Shown one piece after another: positions 31,366 to 38,861 of a stretch of DNA of 64,000 nucleotides. Made by a program: the position numbers and the translations under genes. Positions within the stretch are counted from its first letter, which is position 1. Every line of letters begins with the position of its first letter. Source of the stretch: Pseudophaeobacter profundi (lineage in GTDB: Bacteria > Pseudomonadota > Alphaproteobacteria > Rhodobacterales > Rhodobacteraceae); assembly GCF_029697505.1 (NCBI RefSeq), contig NZ_JARJEF010000015.1:1-64000 (forward strand), written 5' to 3'. The notes under the pieces were generated by a model. It was given only the letters and a program-made list of their open reading frames with translations. It did not search any database and was not told the DNA's origin.

Positions 31366-31835
31366 GACAGTTGATTTTCGCGTTTTGCATCGGGCTCTTT
31401 CCCTTTGCCGCCAATGCGGTCGAACCGGACGAAATGCTGAGCGACCCGGTATTGGAACAGCGTGCGCGGGAGATTTCCAAGGATCTACGATGCGTCGTCT
31501 GTCAAAACCAGGACATCGACAGCTCGAACGCGGGTGTGGCGCGGGACTTGCGTCTGCTCGTACGCGAGCGACTGGTCACCGGAGACGCTGACACCGAGGT
31601 GATCGAATACATTCGGGCGCGGTACGGGGATTACGTGCTGCTGAAGCCGCCTCTGGAGCCTGCGACCTACGCGCTTTGGTTTGCGCCGATCGCTTTCGTC
31701 CTCATCGGGGTTTTCGTTGGTGGTGGGGTACTGATGAGTCGGCGAAAGCAAGAGGCATTTGAAGATTTGGGCTCGGAGGATGAAAACACCGTGTCCGAAA
31801 TTCTCAGACGAAACGAAGCGGGGGATGCGTCATGA
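31362..31835 (+). CDS. ccmH: Cytochrome c maturation protein CcmH (CycL)
   Basis: 157-residue protein with signal peptide (MRQLIFAFCIGLFPFAANA), the redox motif LRCVVCQNQDIDSSNAGVARDLR (RCxxCQ) and one C-terminal helix (ALWFAPIAFVLIGVFVGGGVLM). It acts as the apocytochrome thiol reductant of the haem lyase. The start overlaps the ccmG stop, and the stop overlaps ccmI (ATGA), so the four genes are one transcript. Confidence 0.94.
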   Translation: MRQLIFAFCIGLFPFAANAVEPDEMLSDPVLEQRAREISKDLRCVVCQNQDIDSSNAGVARDLRLLVRERLVTGDADTEVIEYIRARYGDYVLLKPPLEPATYALWFAPIAFVLIGVFVGGGVLMSRRKQEAFEDLGSEDENTVSEILRRNEAGDAS

Positions 31836-32983
31836 TCTGGGGTATTTTCGGTCTTCTGACGCTGCTCGCAGTCGGAATTGTCCTCTACCCGCTGCTGCTG
31901 TCCAAATCGAACACTCTCACCAGAGGAGATGCGGTACCGGCGATCCTTGCCGATCAGATGCGGGAAATTCAACGAGACATGGACCGCGGTTTGATTTCTG
32001 AACAGGAAGCTCAAGCAGCCAGACTCGAGATCAAAAAACGGATCCTCGCGACGACCCGCAATTCGGGAGAAAAAACCGGATCATCCCGCAATGGCGGCAG
32101 AGTCACTCTCGTTGTCGCGGCGGTCCTCGCGCCGGTTATTGCCGCGGGCTACTATCTGACAATGGGATCGCCTGAGGTGCCTTCAATGGCCTTCGCTGCC
32201 CGTGCAGAGGAGCGCGCACAGACTGATGAAGTGACGGCGCTTGCAATACAACTTCGCGAAAGGCTTGTATCCGATCCGACCGGCGGCCCCAGCGAAGGGT
32301 GGATGCTGTTGGGCCAGACCTATCAGCGCATGGGCAGAACAGTTGATGCTGTCGAAGCATTTGAAGTTGTCGCCAAACGGGAGGATGCCACCTCCGCGAC
32401 ATTCTCTATGCTGGCGGAGGCTGTCGCGGTTGCCAATGATGGCGTTGTTATTCCACGGGCGAAATTGGCCATTGATCGCGCTTTGGAACTTGACCCATCC
32501 AATCCTGCGGCAACCTATTTCGAGTCTCTCTACCATCTTCAAAAAGAAGAGACGCGTAAGGCCTACGATCTGCTCGTTTCCCGGCTGAACCAGGAAAAGA
32601 CGTTCGTGCCCTGGATGGAAACATACGTTTTGCAGATCAACCGGATTGCAGCGGCCGCCGACCTCCCGGTCGTCGATCTACCCAGCGGGCCGACATCACA
32701 ACCCGGCCCGAGTGCGGCAGATGTTGCGGCGGCGTCAGAGATGAATGACGCGGACCGCGCGGAGTTCATCCGCTCGATGGTCTCGCGGCTGGCTGGGCGT
32801 CTTGAGGATGAACCGGAAGATCTGGATGGTTGGATGCGGCTGGCAAACGCCTATACCGTCCTTCAGGAGCAGGATCGCGCCATTGAGGCCTACCGTAAGG
32901 CTGAAGCGCTGTTGGAGCAGCAGCCCGCCAATGATCCTCGGCGTGCGGCGGTCCGCGCTGCGCTCGAGCGGCTCGGCGGCTGA
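31832..32983 (+). CDS. ccmI: Cytochrome c maturation chaperone CcmI
   Basis: 383-residue apocytochrome chaperone. Two N-terminal membrane helices (FGLLTLLAVGIVLYPLLL; VTLVVAAVLAPVIAAGYYL) flank a cytosolic segment. The periplasmic domain has TPR-like repeats: GWMLLGQTYQRMGRTVDAVEAFEVVAKR, AKLAIDRALELDPSNPAATYFESLYHLQ, GWMRLANAYTVLQEQDRAIEAYRKAEAL. The C-terminal domain binds the C-terminal helix of cytochromes. Complete; it ends 28 bp before the convergent ScsB/DsbD gene. Confidence 0.92.
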   Translation: MIWGIFGLLTLLAVGIVLYPLLLSKSNTLTRGDAVPAILADQMREIQRDMDRGLISEQEAQAARLEIKKRILATTRNSGEKTGSSRNGGRVTLVVAAVLAPVIAAGYYLTMGSPEVPSMAFAARAEERAQTDEVTALAIQLRERLVSDPTGGPSEGWMLLGQTYQRMGRTVDAVEAFEVVAKREDATSATFSMLAEAVAVANDGVVIPRAKLAIDRALELDPSNPAATYFESLYHLQKEETRKAYDLLVSRLNQEKTFVPWMETYVLQINRIAAAADLPVVDLPSGPTSQPGPSAADVAAASEMNDADRAEFIRSMVSRLAGRLEDEPEDLDGWMRLANAYTVLQEQDRAIEAYRKAEALLEQQPANDPRRAAVRAALERLGG

Positions 32984-33011
32984 CTGCTGGTCGGTGTCCC
33001 GCCCGGGCAGA

Positions 33012-35141
33012 TCACTCCTGTCCGGCAACCTTTGCGGAAACATCTCGACCGCTGGCTTGCGCCAAGGCGTCCATCACGTCTTCGGTCGTAAGCAATTCGG
33101 ACAGCACAATGCCGTTTGGTGCCGACGGTCCATAGACGGCATTGAAAGGGATGCCATATCTGCCGAAACTCTCAAGGTAACGGGAAATGCGCGCGTCCGG
33201 GCGTGTCCAATCTGCCTGCATCGGCGTGACGCCTGGCCCGTCCAGCGTACTGCGGACCGGCTCCCGGTCGATAACAAGTGTCTTGTTCGCTTTGCAAGTC
33301 AGGCACCAGTCAGCTGTTACATCGACAAAGACGACCTCTCCTGCGGACACGCGTTTCGCTATGTCCGAACGTTCAAATGCGACCCAAGCCAACGCCGATT
33401 GCGACCCTGCACGGGCAGGCGCTGATTGCTGCAGGAGAGGACCCGCGGCAAGAGCCAGAACAAGACTGGCCGTGGCAATAGACCATCTGAATTGGGACTG
33501 CACATTCGGGAGGGACAAGATCAGAACGGCGAGACCGGAAGACGCCGCGACCGCGATGACGGAGGCCAGCCCGGCGACACCGTCGAGCACCCAGAACAGC
33601 CAAACGGCGGTTGCAAGCAGCAAGATCCCCATCAAGCTCTTGACGATCAGCATCCACCGGCCAGGTTTGGGCATGAACGCGACCAGACGCGGGAACGCGG
33701 CGATGACGAGATAGGGCAGGGCGAGGCCGAGCCCGAGGCTCGTAAAGACGATGAGAATGTCCACGCCACGCCCGGCCAAAGCAAAGGCCACCGCGGTGCC
33801 GAGGAACGGTGCCGAACAAGGCGTCGCCATGACGGCACCGAACATGCCGGTGAAAAAGTCGGCGGAATATCCGCTCCGCCCTCCGGTATCTGCAAGCCTT
33901 GTCTGCATGCCTTGTGGAAGGGCGAACTCGAACGCTCCGAACAGATTTGCCGAAAAGACGAGCAGGGCTGCGATCATCACCGCAAGAAATAGCGGACTTT
34001 GAAATTGCAGCCCCCACCCGACGCTGAGCCCTGCCGTCTGGAGCGCCCAAAGGATGAGCGCCAGACCCCACATGAACGTCATGATGCCAGCGGCGGCTGC
34101 GACGAAACCGAACCGGACACGGGTTGTGTCGTGATCTGTGTGTTTGAGCACAGACGACACCTTGATGGACAGCACCGGCAGCACGCAGGGCATCACGTTC
34201 AGGATCAATCCACCCAGCAGCGCGATCACGGCAATCCAGAGCAGTTCCATCATGTCCGGTGTCGTGGCGGCCAGTTCGAAGGGCGGTGCCGTACGTCGCG
34301 CCACGCGATCCGCAATCACGGTGAAGGCCCGGTTCTCGCCATCGGTGACGGTAATCGACGGCGCCACCGTCACATCCGTATTCGACGAGAGGATCGGCAA
34401 GCGCGCCCAAAGCAAATGATCCTCTTCTCCCAAACGTATATCGGGTTTGCCAAGCGCAACACCGATACCCAGTTCGGGAAACACATCCGGCGACTGGAGT
34501 GGTTCATCGACGCGCAGATTGACGATCAACTCCGTGAGGTCTTCGTCGATGAAGGCATTTGCCTCGCTGACGCCACCCGCCTCGGCTCCTTCGGGGACGC
34601 GCTCGGAAAACGTGCCAATCAGCCCAGCCGCAGTGCTGTCGATGCCGTTGCCGCGTCCGAGGCGAAGTGACAGGTCGAACTCTTCCGGGACACAGACATT
34701 GGAGCACACCAGCAGTTTGACTTGCGCGGAAAGAGTCACAGGTGCGCCGGGATCTTTGAGCGTTATGCGCAGCGGAAAGACGACTTCACCCGCATAACCA
34801 AAATTTTCGATGCCGAAGGCGGTGAAGCGTGTCGGGGAAGGCCACATGAATTCGACATCTGCGACGTTTTCGGAACCGCTCCATTCGACCGAAGGCGGTA
34901 TTCCCACCTCTCCTGGCGACCGCCAATAGGTCTTCCAGTTTTCGTTCAGTTGGAGATGAAGTCCGGCGGAAAGAGTCTGCGTGTTCTTGGAAACACCGTC
35001 CTGTGCCGTGATGAGATGCGCCTTCAGCGGAGAGCTTTGATACGCGGCTGATGTCTCCGCCGAGCCACTGCCAGAGGAAAGCGCCAGGATCAGTGCGGGC
35101 AAAATCAGAACCCGGCGCAGTGTCGACAGGGTTTTCGCCAA
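33012..35141 (-). CDS. ScsB/DsbD-like protein-disulfide reductase
   Basis: 709-residue membrane thiol carrier. A TTG at 35141 is taken as start, with AAGGAAG 7 bp upstream, giving a clean signal peptide (MAKTLSTLRRVLILPALILA). The periplasmic alpha-like domain has KLLVCSNVCVPEEF. The eight-helix core has VMATPCSAPFLGTAVAFALAG and ILNVMPCVLPVLSIKV, and the C-terminal thioredoxin domain has VTADWCLTCKANKTLV. It passes electrons from cytosolic thioredoxin to periplasmic partners. The layout fits ScsB, the Salmonella suppressor-of-copper-sensitivity reductase; a likely partner is the DsbA-family protein at 40737. It is convergent with ccmI. Confidence 0.9.
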   Translation of the reverse strand: MAKTLSTLRRVLILPALILALSSGSGSAETSAAYQSSPLKAHLITAQDGVSKNTQTLSAGLHLQLNENWKTYWRSPGEVGIPPSVEWSGSENVADVEFMWPSPTRFTAFGIENFGYAGEVVFPLRITLKDPGAPVTLSAQVKLLVCSNVCVPEEFDLSLRLGRGNGIDSTAAGLIGTFSERVPEGAEAGGVSEANAFIDEDLTELIVNLRVDEPLQSPDVFPELGIGVALGKPDIRLGEEDHLLWARLPILSSNTDVTVAPSITVTDGENRAFTVIADRVARRTAPPFELAATTPDMMELLWIAVIALLGGLILNVMPCVLPVLSIKVSSVLKHTDHDTTRVRFGFVAAAAGIMTFMWGLALILWALQTAGLSVGWGLQFQSPLFLAVMIAALLVFSANLFGAFEFALPQGMQTRLADTGGRSGYSADFFTGMFGAVMATPCSAPFLGTAVAFALAGRGVDILIVFTSLGLGLALPYLVIAAFPRLVAFMPKPGRWMLIVKSLMGILLLATAVWLFWVLDGVAGLASVIAVAASSGLAVLILSLPNVQSQFRWSIATASLVLALAAGPLLQQSAPARAGSQSALAWVAFERSDIAKRVSAGEVVFVDVTADWCLTCKANKTLVIDREPVRSTLDGPGVTPMQADWTRPDARISRYLESFGRYGIPFNAVYGPSAPNGIVLSELLTTEDVMDALAQASGRDVSAKVAGQE

Positions 35142-35199
35142 GGATCCGCTTCCTTCCCTTAAAGCCGGCTCGGGTTGAATCTGCACCCGGAACTTTGTC

Positions 35200-35412
35200 T
35201 CAAAGACCGCCGACGGCAAAGCCTTGTCGACCATCAGAACAAACAACACGCGCTACGTCGGCAGAGGACGAGGATATCAACCGACACCCGTCGGGGAGGA
35301 TGATCGATGCCTGCTTGGTGGAAACGATGACCTCCCGCTCGGGACAGTCTTCAAGACTTGCGGCGCATCCGCCAAGCGTTGTAATCGTCAGCAACCATGC
35401 GCTTGCTCGCAT
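35200..35412 (-). CDS. Small Cys-containing lipoprotein (70 aa)
   Basis: 70-residue product, MRASAWLLTITTLGGCAASL at the start, with a good lipobox (TLGGC). After the lipid-cysteine it has CPEREVIV, LPDGCRL and RVVCSDG, giving three more cysteines for disulfides or metal. The start at 35412 has GGGAAA upstream. It lies between the DUF2933 gene and the DsbD-like gene in the same direction; accepting the TTG start of the latter leaves a 58-bp gap. The function is unknown. The first 35 codons of the longer DsbD reading frame would overlap it, which supports the shorter DsbD start. Confidence 0.6.
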   Translation of the reverse strand: MRASAWLLTITTLGGCAASLEDCPEREVIVSTKQASIILPDGCRLISSSSADVARVVCSDGRQGFAVGGL

Positions 35413-35425
35413 TTTCCCGCGCAAA

Positions 35426-35728
35426 TTATCGCCTGTTGCGTGCAACCACGGGAATCGCAGAAGGCACGGACACGGGTGTTTCTTCGATACTGCCTTTCTC
35501 TTCGTTCGAATGGCACGACTTTCCCATAAATTTGTGCATCACGAGATGCGCCCCAACGCAAAGCAGCAGTGGCGCGAAAGCGGCTGCATTGCTCCACATA
35601 CCCGCGAGTGTGCCGCCAGCAAGAAAAAAACCGGCGACAGGTAAGAGCATCACAATGCAACACGCCATCATTCCGTAATGCATGAGCCTGTCTGCGGTTG
35701 GCTTGTTCTTATGGTTCTGGTGGTCCAT
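35426..35728 (-). CDS. DUF2933 small membrane protein
   Basis: 100-residue protein. The N-terminus is His-rich and hydrophilic (MDHQNHKNKPTADRLMHYGM); two hydrophobic segments follow, the second with the DUF2933 signature PLLLCVGAHLVMHKFMGKSCH. Start at 35728 is preferred to 35863 because GAGGG precedes it. DUF2933 proteins accompany heavy-metal P-type ATPases and copper genes; their role is unknown. It lies directly behind a MerR-type promoter and divergently from an L,D-transpeptidase gene. Confidence 0.85.
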   Translation of the reverse strand: MDHQNHKNKPTADRLMHYGMMACCIVMLLPVAGFFLAGGTLAGMWSNAAAFAPLLLCVGAHLVMHKFMGKSCHSNEEKGSIEETPVSVPSAIPVVARNRR

Positions 35729-35756
35729 GTCGCCCTCTTGGCTGCTTATCTGCCGC

Positions 35757-35787
35757 CATTTGCGACCCTCCAGGGGGGCAAGGTCAA
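35757..35787 (-). promoter_or_regulatory. MerR/CueR-type promoter before the DUF2933 gene
   Basis: Minus strand: TTGACC (35787-35782), 19-bp spacer with TTGCCCCCCTGGAGGG, then CAAATG. The spacer length and the CC...TGGAGGG half fit a MerR-family activator site, but the dyad differs from the copA-type box (no CCAG arm), so the regulator may be another MerR protein. Confidence 0.55.
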
Positions 35788-35788
35788 G

Positions 35789-35806
35789 GATACAAATGGA
35801 TACACT
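35789..35806 (+). promoter_or_regulatory. TACA-N6-TACA box, copy 3
   Basis: GATACAAATGGATACACT differs from copy 2 by 3 of 18 bases. It lies 79 bp before the L,D-transpeptidase gene and 2 bp from the MerR-type -35, so both systems could act on this divergent region. Confidence 0.6.
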
Positions 35807-35884
35807 TCTCGCGGCCTTGTCAGGTTGCCAGATGCCGGGTCTCGCGTAAAAGACGTGTGACAAAACCGAGGCTAGGAGTGTGTC

Positions 35885-36445
35885 ATGACGTCTTTGCGGA
35901 ATAACAAGATTAACCGACGACGCCTATTGGGTTTGGCGGCGGTTGCTTTGGCCGCCCCAAGCGTGGTTCGGGCCGAAGTCATTCGCCGCAATATCTCTTC
36001 TTTCCGAGTTCACGAGTGGCAAGACCATTTCGATACGCTTGGAAAGGGTATCATTATCTCGGACACGGAAACACGGGCTCTGCAGCATTGGACAGCAGAT
36101 GGGTCAATGCGGATCTATCCGACATCCGTTCCTCTGACCGCTGAACTCACAAAACGCGGTTATACCGAAGTCGTGGAAAAGCGCAAAAACCCCAGCTGGG
36201 CGCCGACGCCCTCCATGCGGGAACGCAATCCAGAATGGCCGGCACGTGTCGAGGGAGGCGATCCTGCCAACCCTCTGGGTACCCGCGCATTGTATCTGTC
36301 CTGGCAATACTACCGTATCCACGGAACACAGGACACGCGAAAGATCGGTCGTCGGTCGTCAAATGGCTGCATCGGTTTGTTCAACGAACAGGTTGAAGAG
36401 CTTTACGAGCGGGTGCCCGTCGGCACTCAAGTCAAACTCATCTGA
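35885..36445 (+). CDS. L,D-transpeptidase (ErfK/YbiS family) 1
   Basis: 186-residue exported enzyme. Tat-type leader (NRRRLLGLAAVALAAPSVVRA), then a YkuD domain: GTRALYLSWQYYRIHGTQD with the conserved histidine, and the catalytic cysteine in SSNGCIGLF. The canonical motif is SxGCxR; here the arginine is replaced by glycine (GCIGL), so activity may be altered. Such enzymes make 3-3 peptidoglycan cross-links or attach proteins to the wall. It lies upstream of a cytochrome c gene and behind a TACA-N6-TACA box. Confidence 0.88.
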   Translation: MTSLRNNKINRRRLLGLAAVALAAPSVVRAEVIRRNISSFRVHEWQDHFDTLGKGIIISDTETRALQHWTADGSMRIYPTSVPLTAELTKRGYTEVVEKRKNPSWAPTPSMRERNPEWPARVEGGDPANPLGTRALYLSWQYYRIHGTQDTRKIGRRSSNGCIGLFNEQVEELYERVPVGTQVKLI

Positions 36446-36473
36446 CCCAAGAGACAAGGCGGAAGATACAGGC

Positions 36474-36932
36474 ATGGACAAATTGACTGCGCTGATTGGT
36501 GCCGTTTTTGTTATCGGCGGGAGCGTTGCCGCTTGGCAGTTCATTGGTACGCAGGACACAGCAGTAGGCCACTCGATGACCCCACCTGACACGAGTGAGA
36601 TCGCGCAAGGCGACCCCATCGTCCAGGTCAAGCTGCCTTCCGAGCTCTCAACGCAAGCAGCGATCGGCAAAAACATATTCGAGACCAAGTGTTCTGAGTG
36701 TCACGGCGAAAACGCTGCTGGACGCAACGATATTGCGCCGCCTTTGGTGCACAAGATTTACGAACCCGGCCACCATTCCGATATGGCCTTTGTTCTGGCC
36801 GCTCAGAACGGCGTGCGTGCGCATCATTGGAAATTCGGTAATATGCCCAAGATCGAGTGGCTGACCCAAGGAGACGTCAAGATGGTGGCTGCCTATGTCA
36901 GAGAACTACAGCGGGCCAACGGGATCAACTGA
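36474..36932 (+). CDS. Membrane-anchored monohaem cytochrome c
   Basis: 152-residue protein. An uncleaved N-terminal helix (LTALIGAVFVIGGSVAAWQFI) anchors it. Class I haem site CSECH is in FETKCSECHGENAAGRNDIAPPLV, and a likely Met ligand lies in FGNMPKIEWLTQGDVKMVAAYVREL. Start at 36474. It overlaps the next small ORF by one base (TGATG) and opens a seven-gene plus-strand run ending at the DsbA-family gene at 41468. Probable role: electron carrier for periplasmic copper redox proteins. Confidence 0.9.
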   Translation: MDKLTALIGAVFVIGGSVAAWQFIGTQDTAVGHSMTPPDTSEIAQGDPIVQVKLPSELSTQAAIGKNIFETKCSECHGENAAGRNDIAPPLVHKIYEPGHHSDMAFVLAAQNGVRAHHWKFGNMPKIEWLTQGDVKMVAAYVRELQRANGIN

Positions 36933-37261
36933 TGCGTTGGTCGAAGACGAACAGATGGATCCTGTCGATCGTTTTTGGCCTGTTCCTTGTGGTTCTCGGT
37001 GTCCCTGAGGCACCAGCGTTCCATGGTGAATCGTCTTTGGCGCAAGAATCACACAGTCATGAAAATGTGGGGCCATCTACGAGCGAGGCCTCTGGTCACT
37101 GTCATCCGGGACTCGACTGTTCTGTTCCGGCAGCGTTGTTGTTCCCAGCAACGGTGGTTTACGAGCCTCATTTTATGAACGCCGTCATGCAAGACGGCGC
37201 GACCCAACGAACCGAAGTGCGCCCCGACAGCGATCCTCCACCCCCACGGAAGTGGGTCTGA
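36932..37261 (+). CDS. Exported His/Cys-containing protein of unknown function (109 aa)
   Basis: 109-residue product starting MRWSKTNRWILSIVFGLFLV, a signal peptide or anchor. The mature part has HSHENVG and SGHCHPGLDCSVPAALLFP, a histidine- and cysteine-rich stretch suited to metal binding, and a Pro-rich end. Its start overlaps the cytochrome stop (TGATG), so translation is coupled. A protein of similar build (His-rich, Cys pair, short beta end) is at 59882. No family is recognised. Confidence 0.65.
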   Translation: MRWSKTNRWILSIVFGLFLVVLGVPEAPAFHGESSLAQESHSHENVGPSTSEASGHCHPGLDCSVPAALLFPATVVYEPHFMNAVMQDGATQRTEVRPDSDPPPPRKWV

Positions 37262-37304
37262 TTTCACACCCCTCTTAGAGCAGACCCATTAAAGGATCGA
37301 AGAC

Positions 37305-37898
37305 ATGAAAAAGACGACTATCGCAGCGGCAGTGTTGATTGCAGGAACCGCGGTTGCGGCATTTGCGCATAGCGGTGCCACGGGCATCGTAAAGGAACGC
37401 ATGGATGCCATGGCCGCCATGGGAAAGGCAGTCAAAACCGTAGCCCCGATGATGCGGGGTGAAACGGCCTATGACGCAGAAACAGTGGGCGATGCAGCGC
37501 GCCTGTTCCAGCAGCACGCCGGCGAGAGCATGACAAAGCTGTTCCCGGAGGGCACGGGGGGCATGCCCTCGGAAGCCAAAGACGAGGTGTGGACCGATTG
37601 GGACCGCTTCGCAGCATTGGCAAGTCAGCTGGAGGAATACTCTGAGGGCCTGGAACGCGCAGCCGACAATGGATTGGGCGGCATGGGTGGCAATACCTCC
37701 ACGGATGGCGCCTCGATGATGGGCGGCGGATCCATGATGGGAAGCGATACAACCATGATGGGCGGGAGCGCGATGATGGGCAGAGGCGGCATGATGGATG
37801 CCGCCGCCATTTCCGAAATGCCCGCCGACGCGGCATTCGCGATGACGACCCAGGTCTGTTCCGCATGCCATGAACGCTTCCGGGCGGAAGAAGACTAA
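37305..37898 (+). CDS. Cytochrome c' with methionine-rich insertion
   Basis: 197-residue cytochrome c' family protein (class II). Signal peptide (MKKTTIAAAVLIAGTAVAAFA), helices with VKERMDAMAAMGKAVKTVAPMMRG and VWTDWDRFAALASQLEEY, and the C-terminal haem site CSACH (residues 185-189). Between helices 3 and 4 there is an insertion of about 43 residues (123-165) made of MMG/MMGG/MMGR repeats with ten methionines in five MM pairs. Ordinary c' proteins are about 130 residues. Met-rich repeats bind Cu(I), so a copper-binding cytochrome c' is plausible. Confidence 0.85.
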   Translation: MKKTTIAAAVLIAGTAVAAFAHSGATGIVKERMDAMAAMGKAVKTVAPMMRGETAYDAETVGDAARLFQQHAGESMTKLFPEGTGGMPSEAKDEVWTDWDRFAALASQLEEYSEGLERAADNGLGGMGGNTSTDGASMMGGGSMMGSDTTMMGGSAMMGRGGMMDAAAISEMPADAAFAMTTQVCSACHERFRAEED

Positions 37899-37900
37899 CC

Positions 37901-38818
37901 ATGCGCCGGTTTTTGACACTCGTCAGCGGGGTCGCCGTGCTTGGCACGGCCGGCCTCGGCGCTGTTATTGCATGGCCTGTCGGCAGTGCAGTGACTCCGA
38001 TTGCAACAGAGGGCAATGTCGACCGGGGCGCATATTTGGCGCGCGCCAGTGGGTGCATTGCCTGTCATACCAATTTTGAAGCGGGCGGCGCACCACTTGC
38101 CGGAGGGGCGCCGCTCGAAACCCCGTTCGGAACGTTCTATCCGCCCAACCTGACGACAGACCCCGAACATGGCATGGGCGAATGGACGGCAGAACAGTTC
38201 GCAAAAGCCGTGCGGCAGGGTATCGGCCCCGATGGAACGCCCTACTATCCGTCTTTCCCGTATACCTTCTATGCGGATTTTTCCGACCAGGATATCGCTG
38301 ACCTATGGGCAGCATTTCAAACCGTGCCACCCGTAGACGAGCCCGCGCCGGTGAACGATGTCGAATTCCCATTCGACCAACGGTGGGGGCTGAAGCTCTG
38401 GCGAGCGGCGTTCTTCTACGATCCGGATACCGAACCGGTTGAAGGGCGAAGCGGCCCATGGAATCGCGGACGGGAATTGGTGCGCGGTGCGGCACATTGC
38501 GGAGCCTGCCATACGCCGCGCAATCTTGCGGGAGGCCGCGATATCGGTGCTTCCTTTGCAGGCAACGCCCAGCTTCCCGGTGGCAGCAAGGCACCCGCGA
38601 TACGGCCAAAAGACCTGGCCAAAAATGACTGGACGGTTTCAAACCTCGCTTATGCGCTCCAGACCGGCATCACCCCTTCGGGCGATGCTTTCGGCGGCAG
38701 CATGGCGGAAGTCGTTCGCGAGGGAACTCAGTTTCTGACACCTGCCGATCGCGAAGCGATGGCGCTTTTCCTGCTGAACAAGGACACGGTCGAGGCGGAG
38801 AACTCCGCTTCGAACTAA
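37901..38818 (+). CDS. Dihaem cytochrome c
   Basis: 305-residue exported protein with two class I haem sites: CIACH in GAYLARASGCIACHTNFEAGGAPLAGG and CGACH in GAAHCGACHTPRNLAGGRDIG. The layout (GGAPLETPFGTFYPPNLTTDPEHGMGEWT; PYYPSFPYTFYADFSDQDIADLWAAF) is that of the c-type subunits of quinoprotein dehydrogenases and related dihaem carriers. N-terminal signal/anchor helix present. It lies 2 bp after the cytochrome c' gene and 43 bp before a multicopper oxidase, suggesting electron transfer with it. Confidence 0.9.
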   Translation: MRRFLTLVSGVAVLGTAGLGAVIAWPVGSAVTPIATEGNVDRGAYLARASGCIACHTNFEAGGAPLAGGAPLETPFGTFYPPNLTTDPEHGMGEWTAEQFAKAVRQGIGPDGTPYYPSFPYTFYADFSDQDIADLWAAFQTVPPVDEPAPVNDVEFPFDQRWGLKLWRAAFFYDPDTEPVEGRSGPWNRGRELVRGAAHCGACHTPRNLAGGRDIGASFAGNAQLPGGSKAPAIRPKDLAKNDWTVSNLAYALQTGITPSGDAFGGSMAEVVREGTQFLTPADREAMALFLLNKDTVEAENSASN

Positions 38819-38823
38819 CATCA

Positions 38824-38844
38824 CGCGGGGGCGACACGCCCTCG
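38824..38844 (+). terminator. Hairpin between dihaem cytochrome and oxidase genes
   Basis: GCG(G)GGGCG - ACA - CGCCC(T)CGC forms a G+C-rich stem with a three-base loop, followed by CTTTCT. It may partly terminate or process the transcript before the oxidase gene. Confidence 0.35.
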
Positions 38845-38861
38845 CTTTCTCGAGGATCGAA

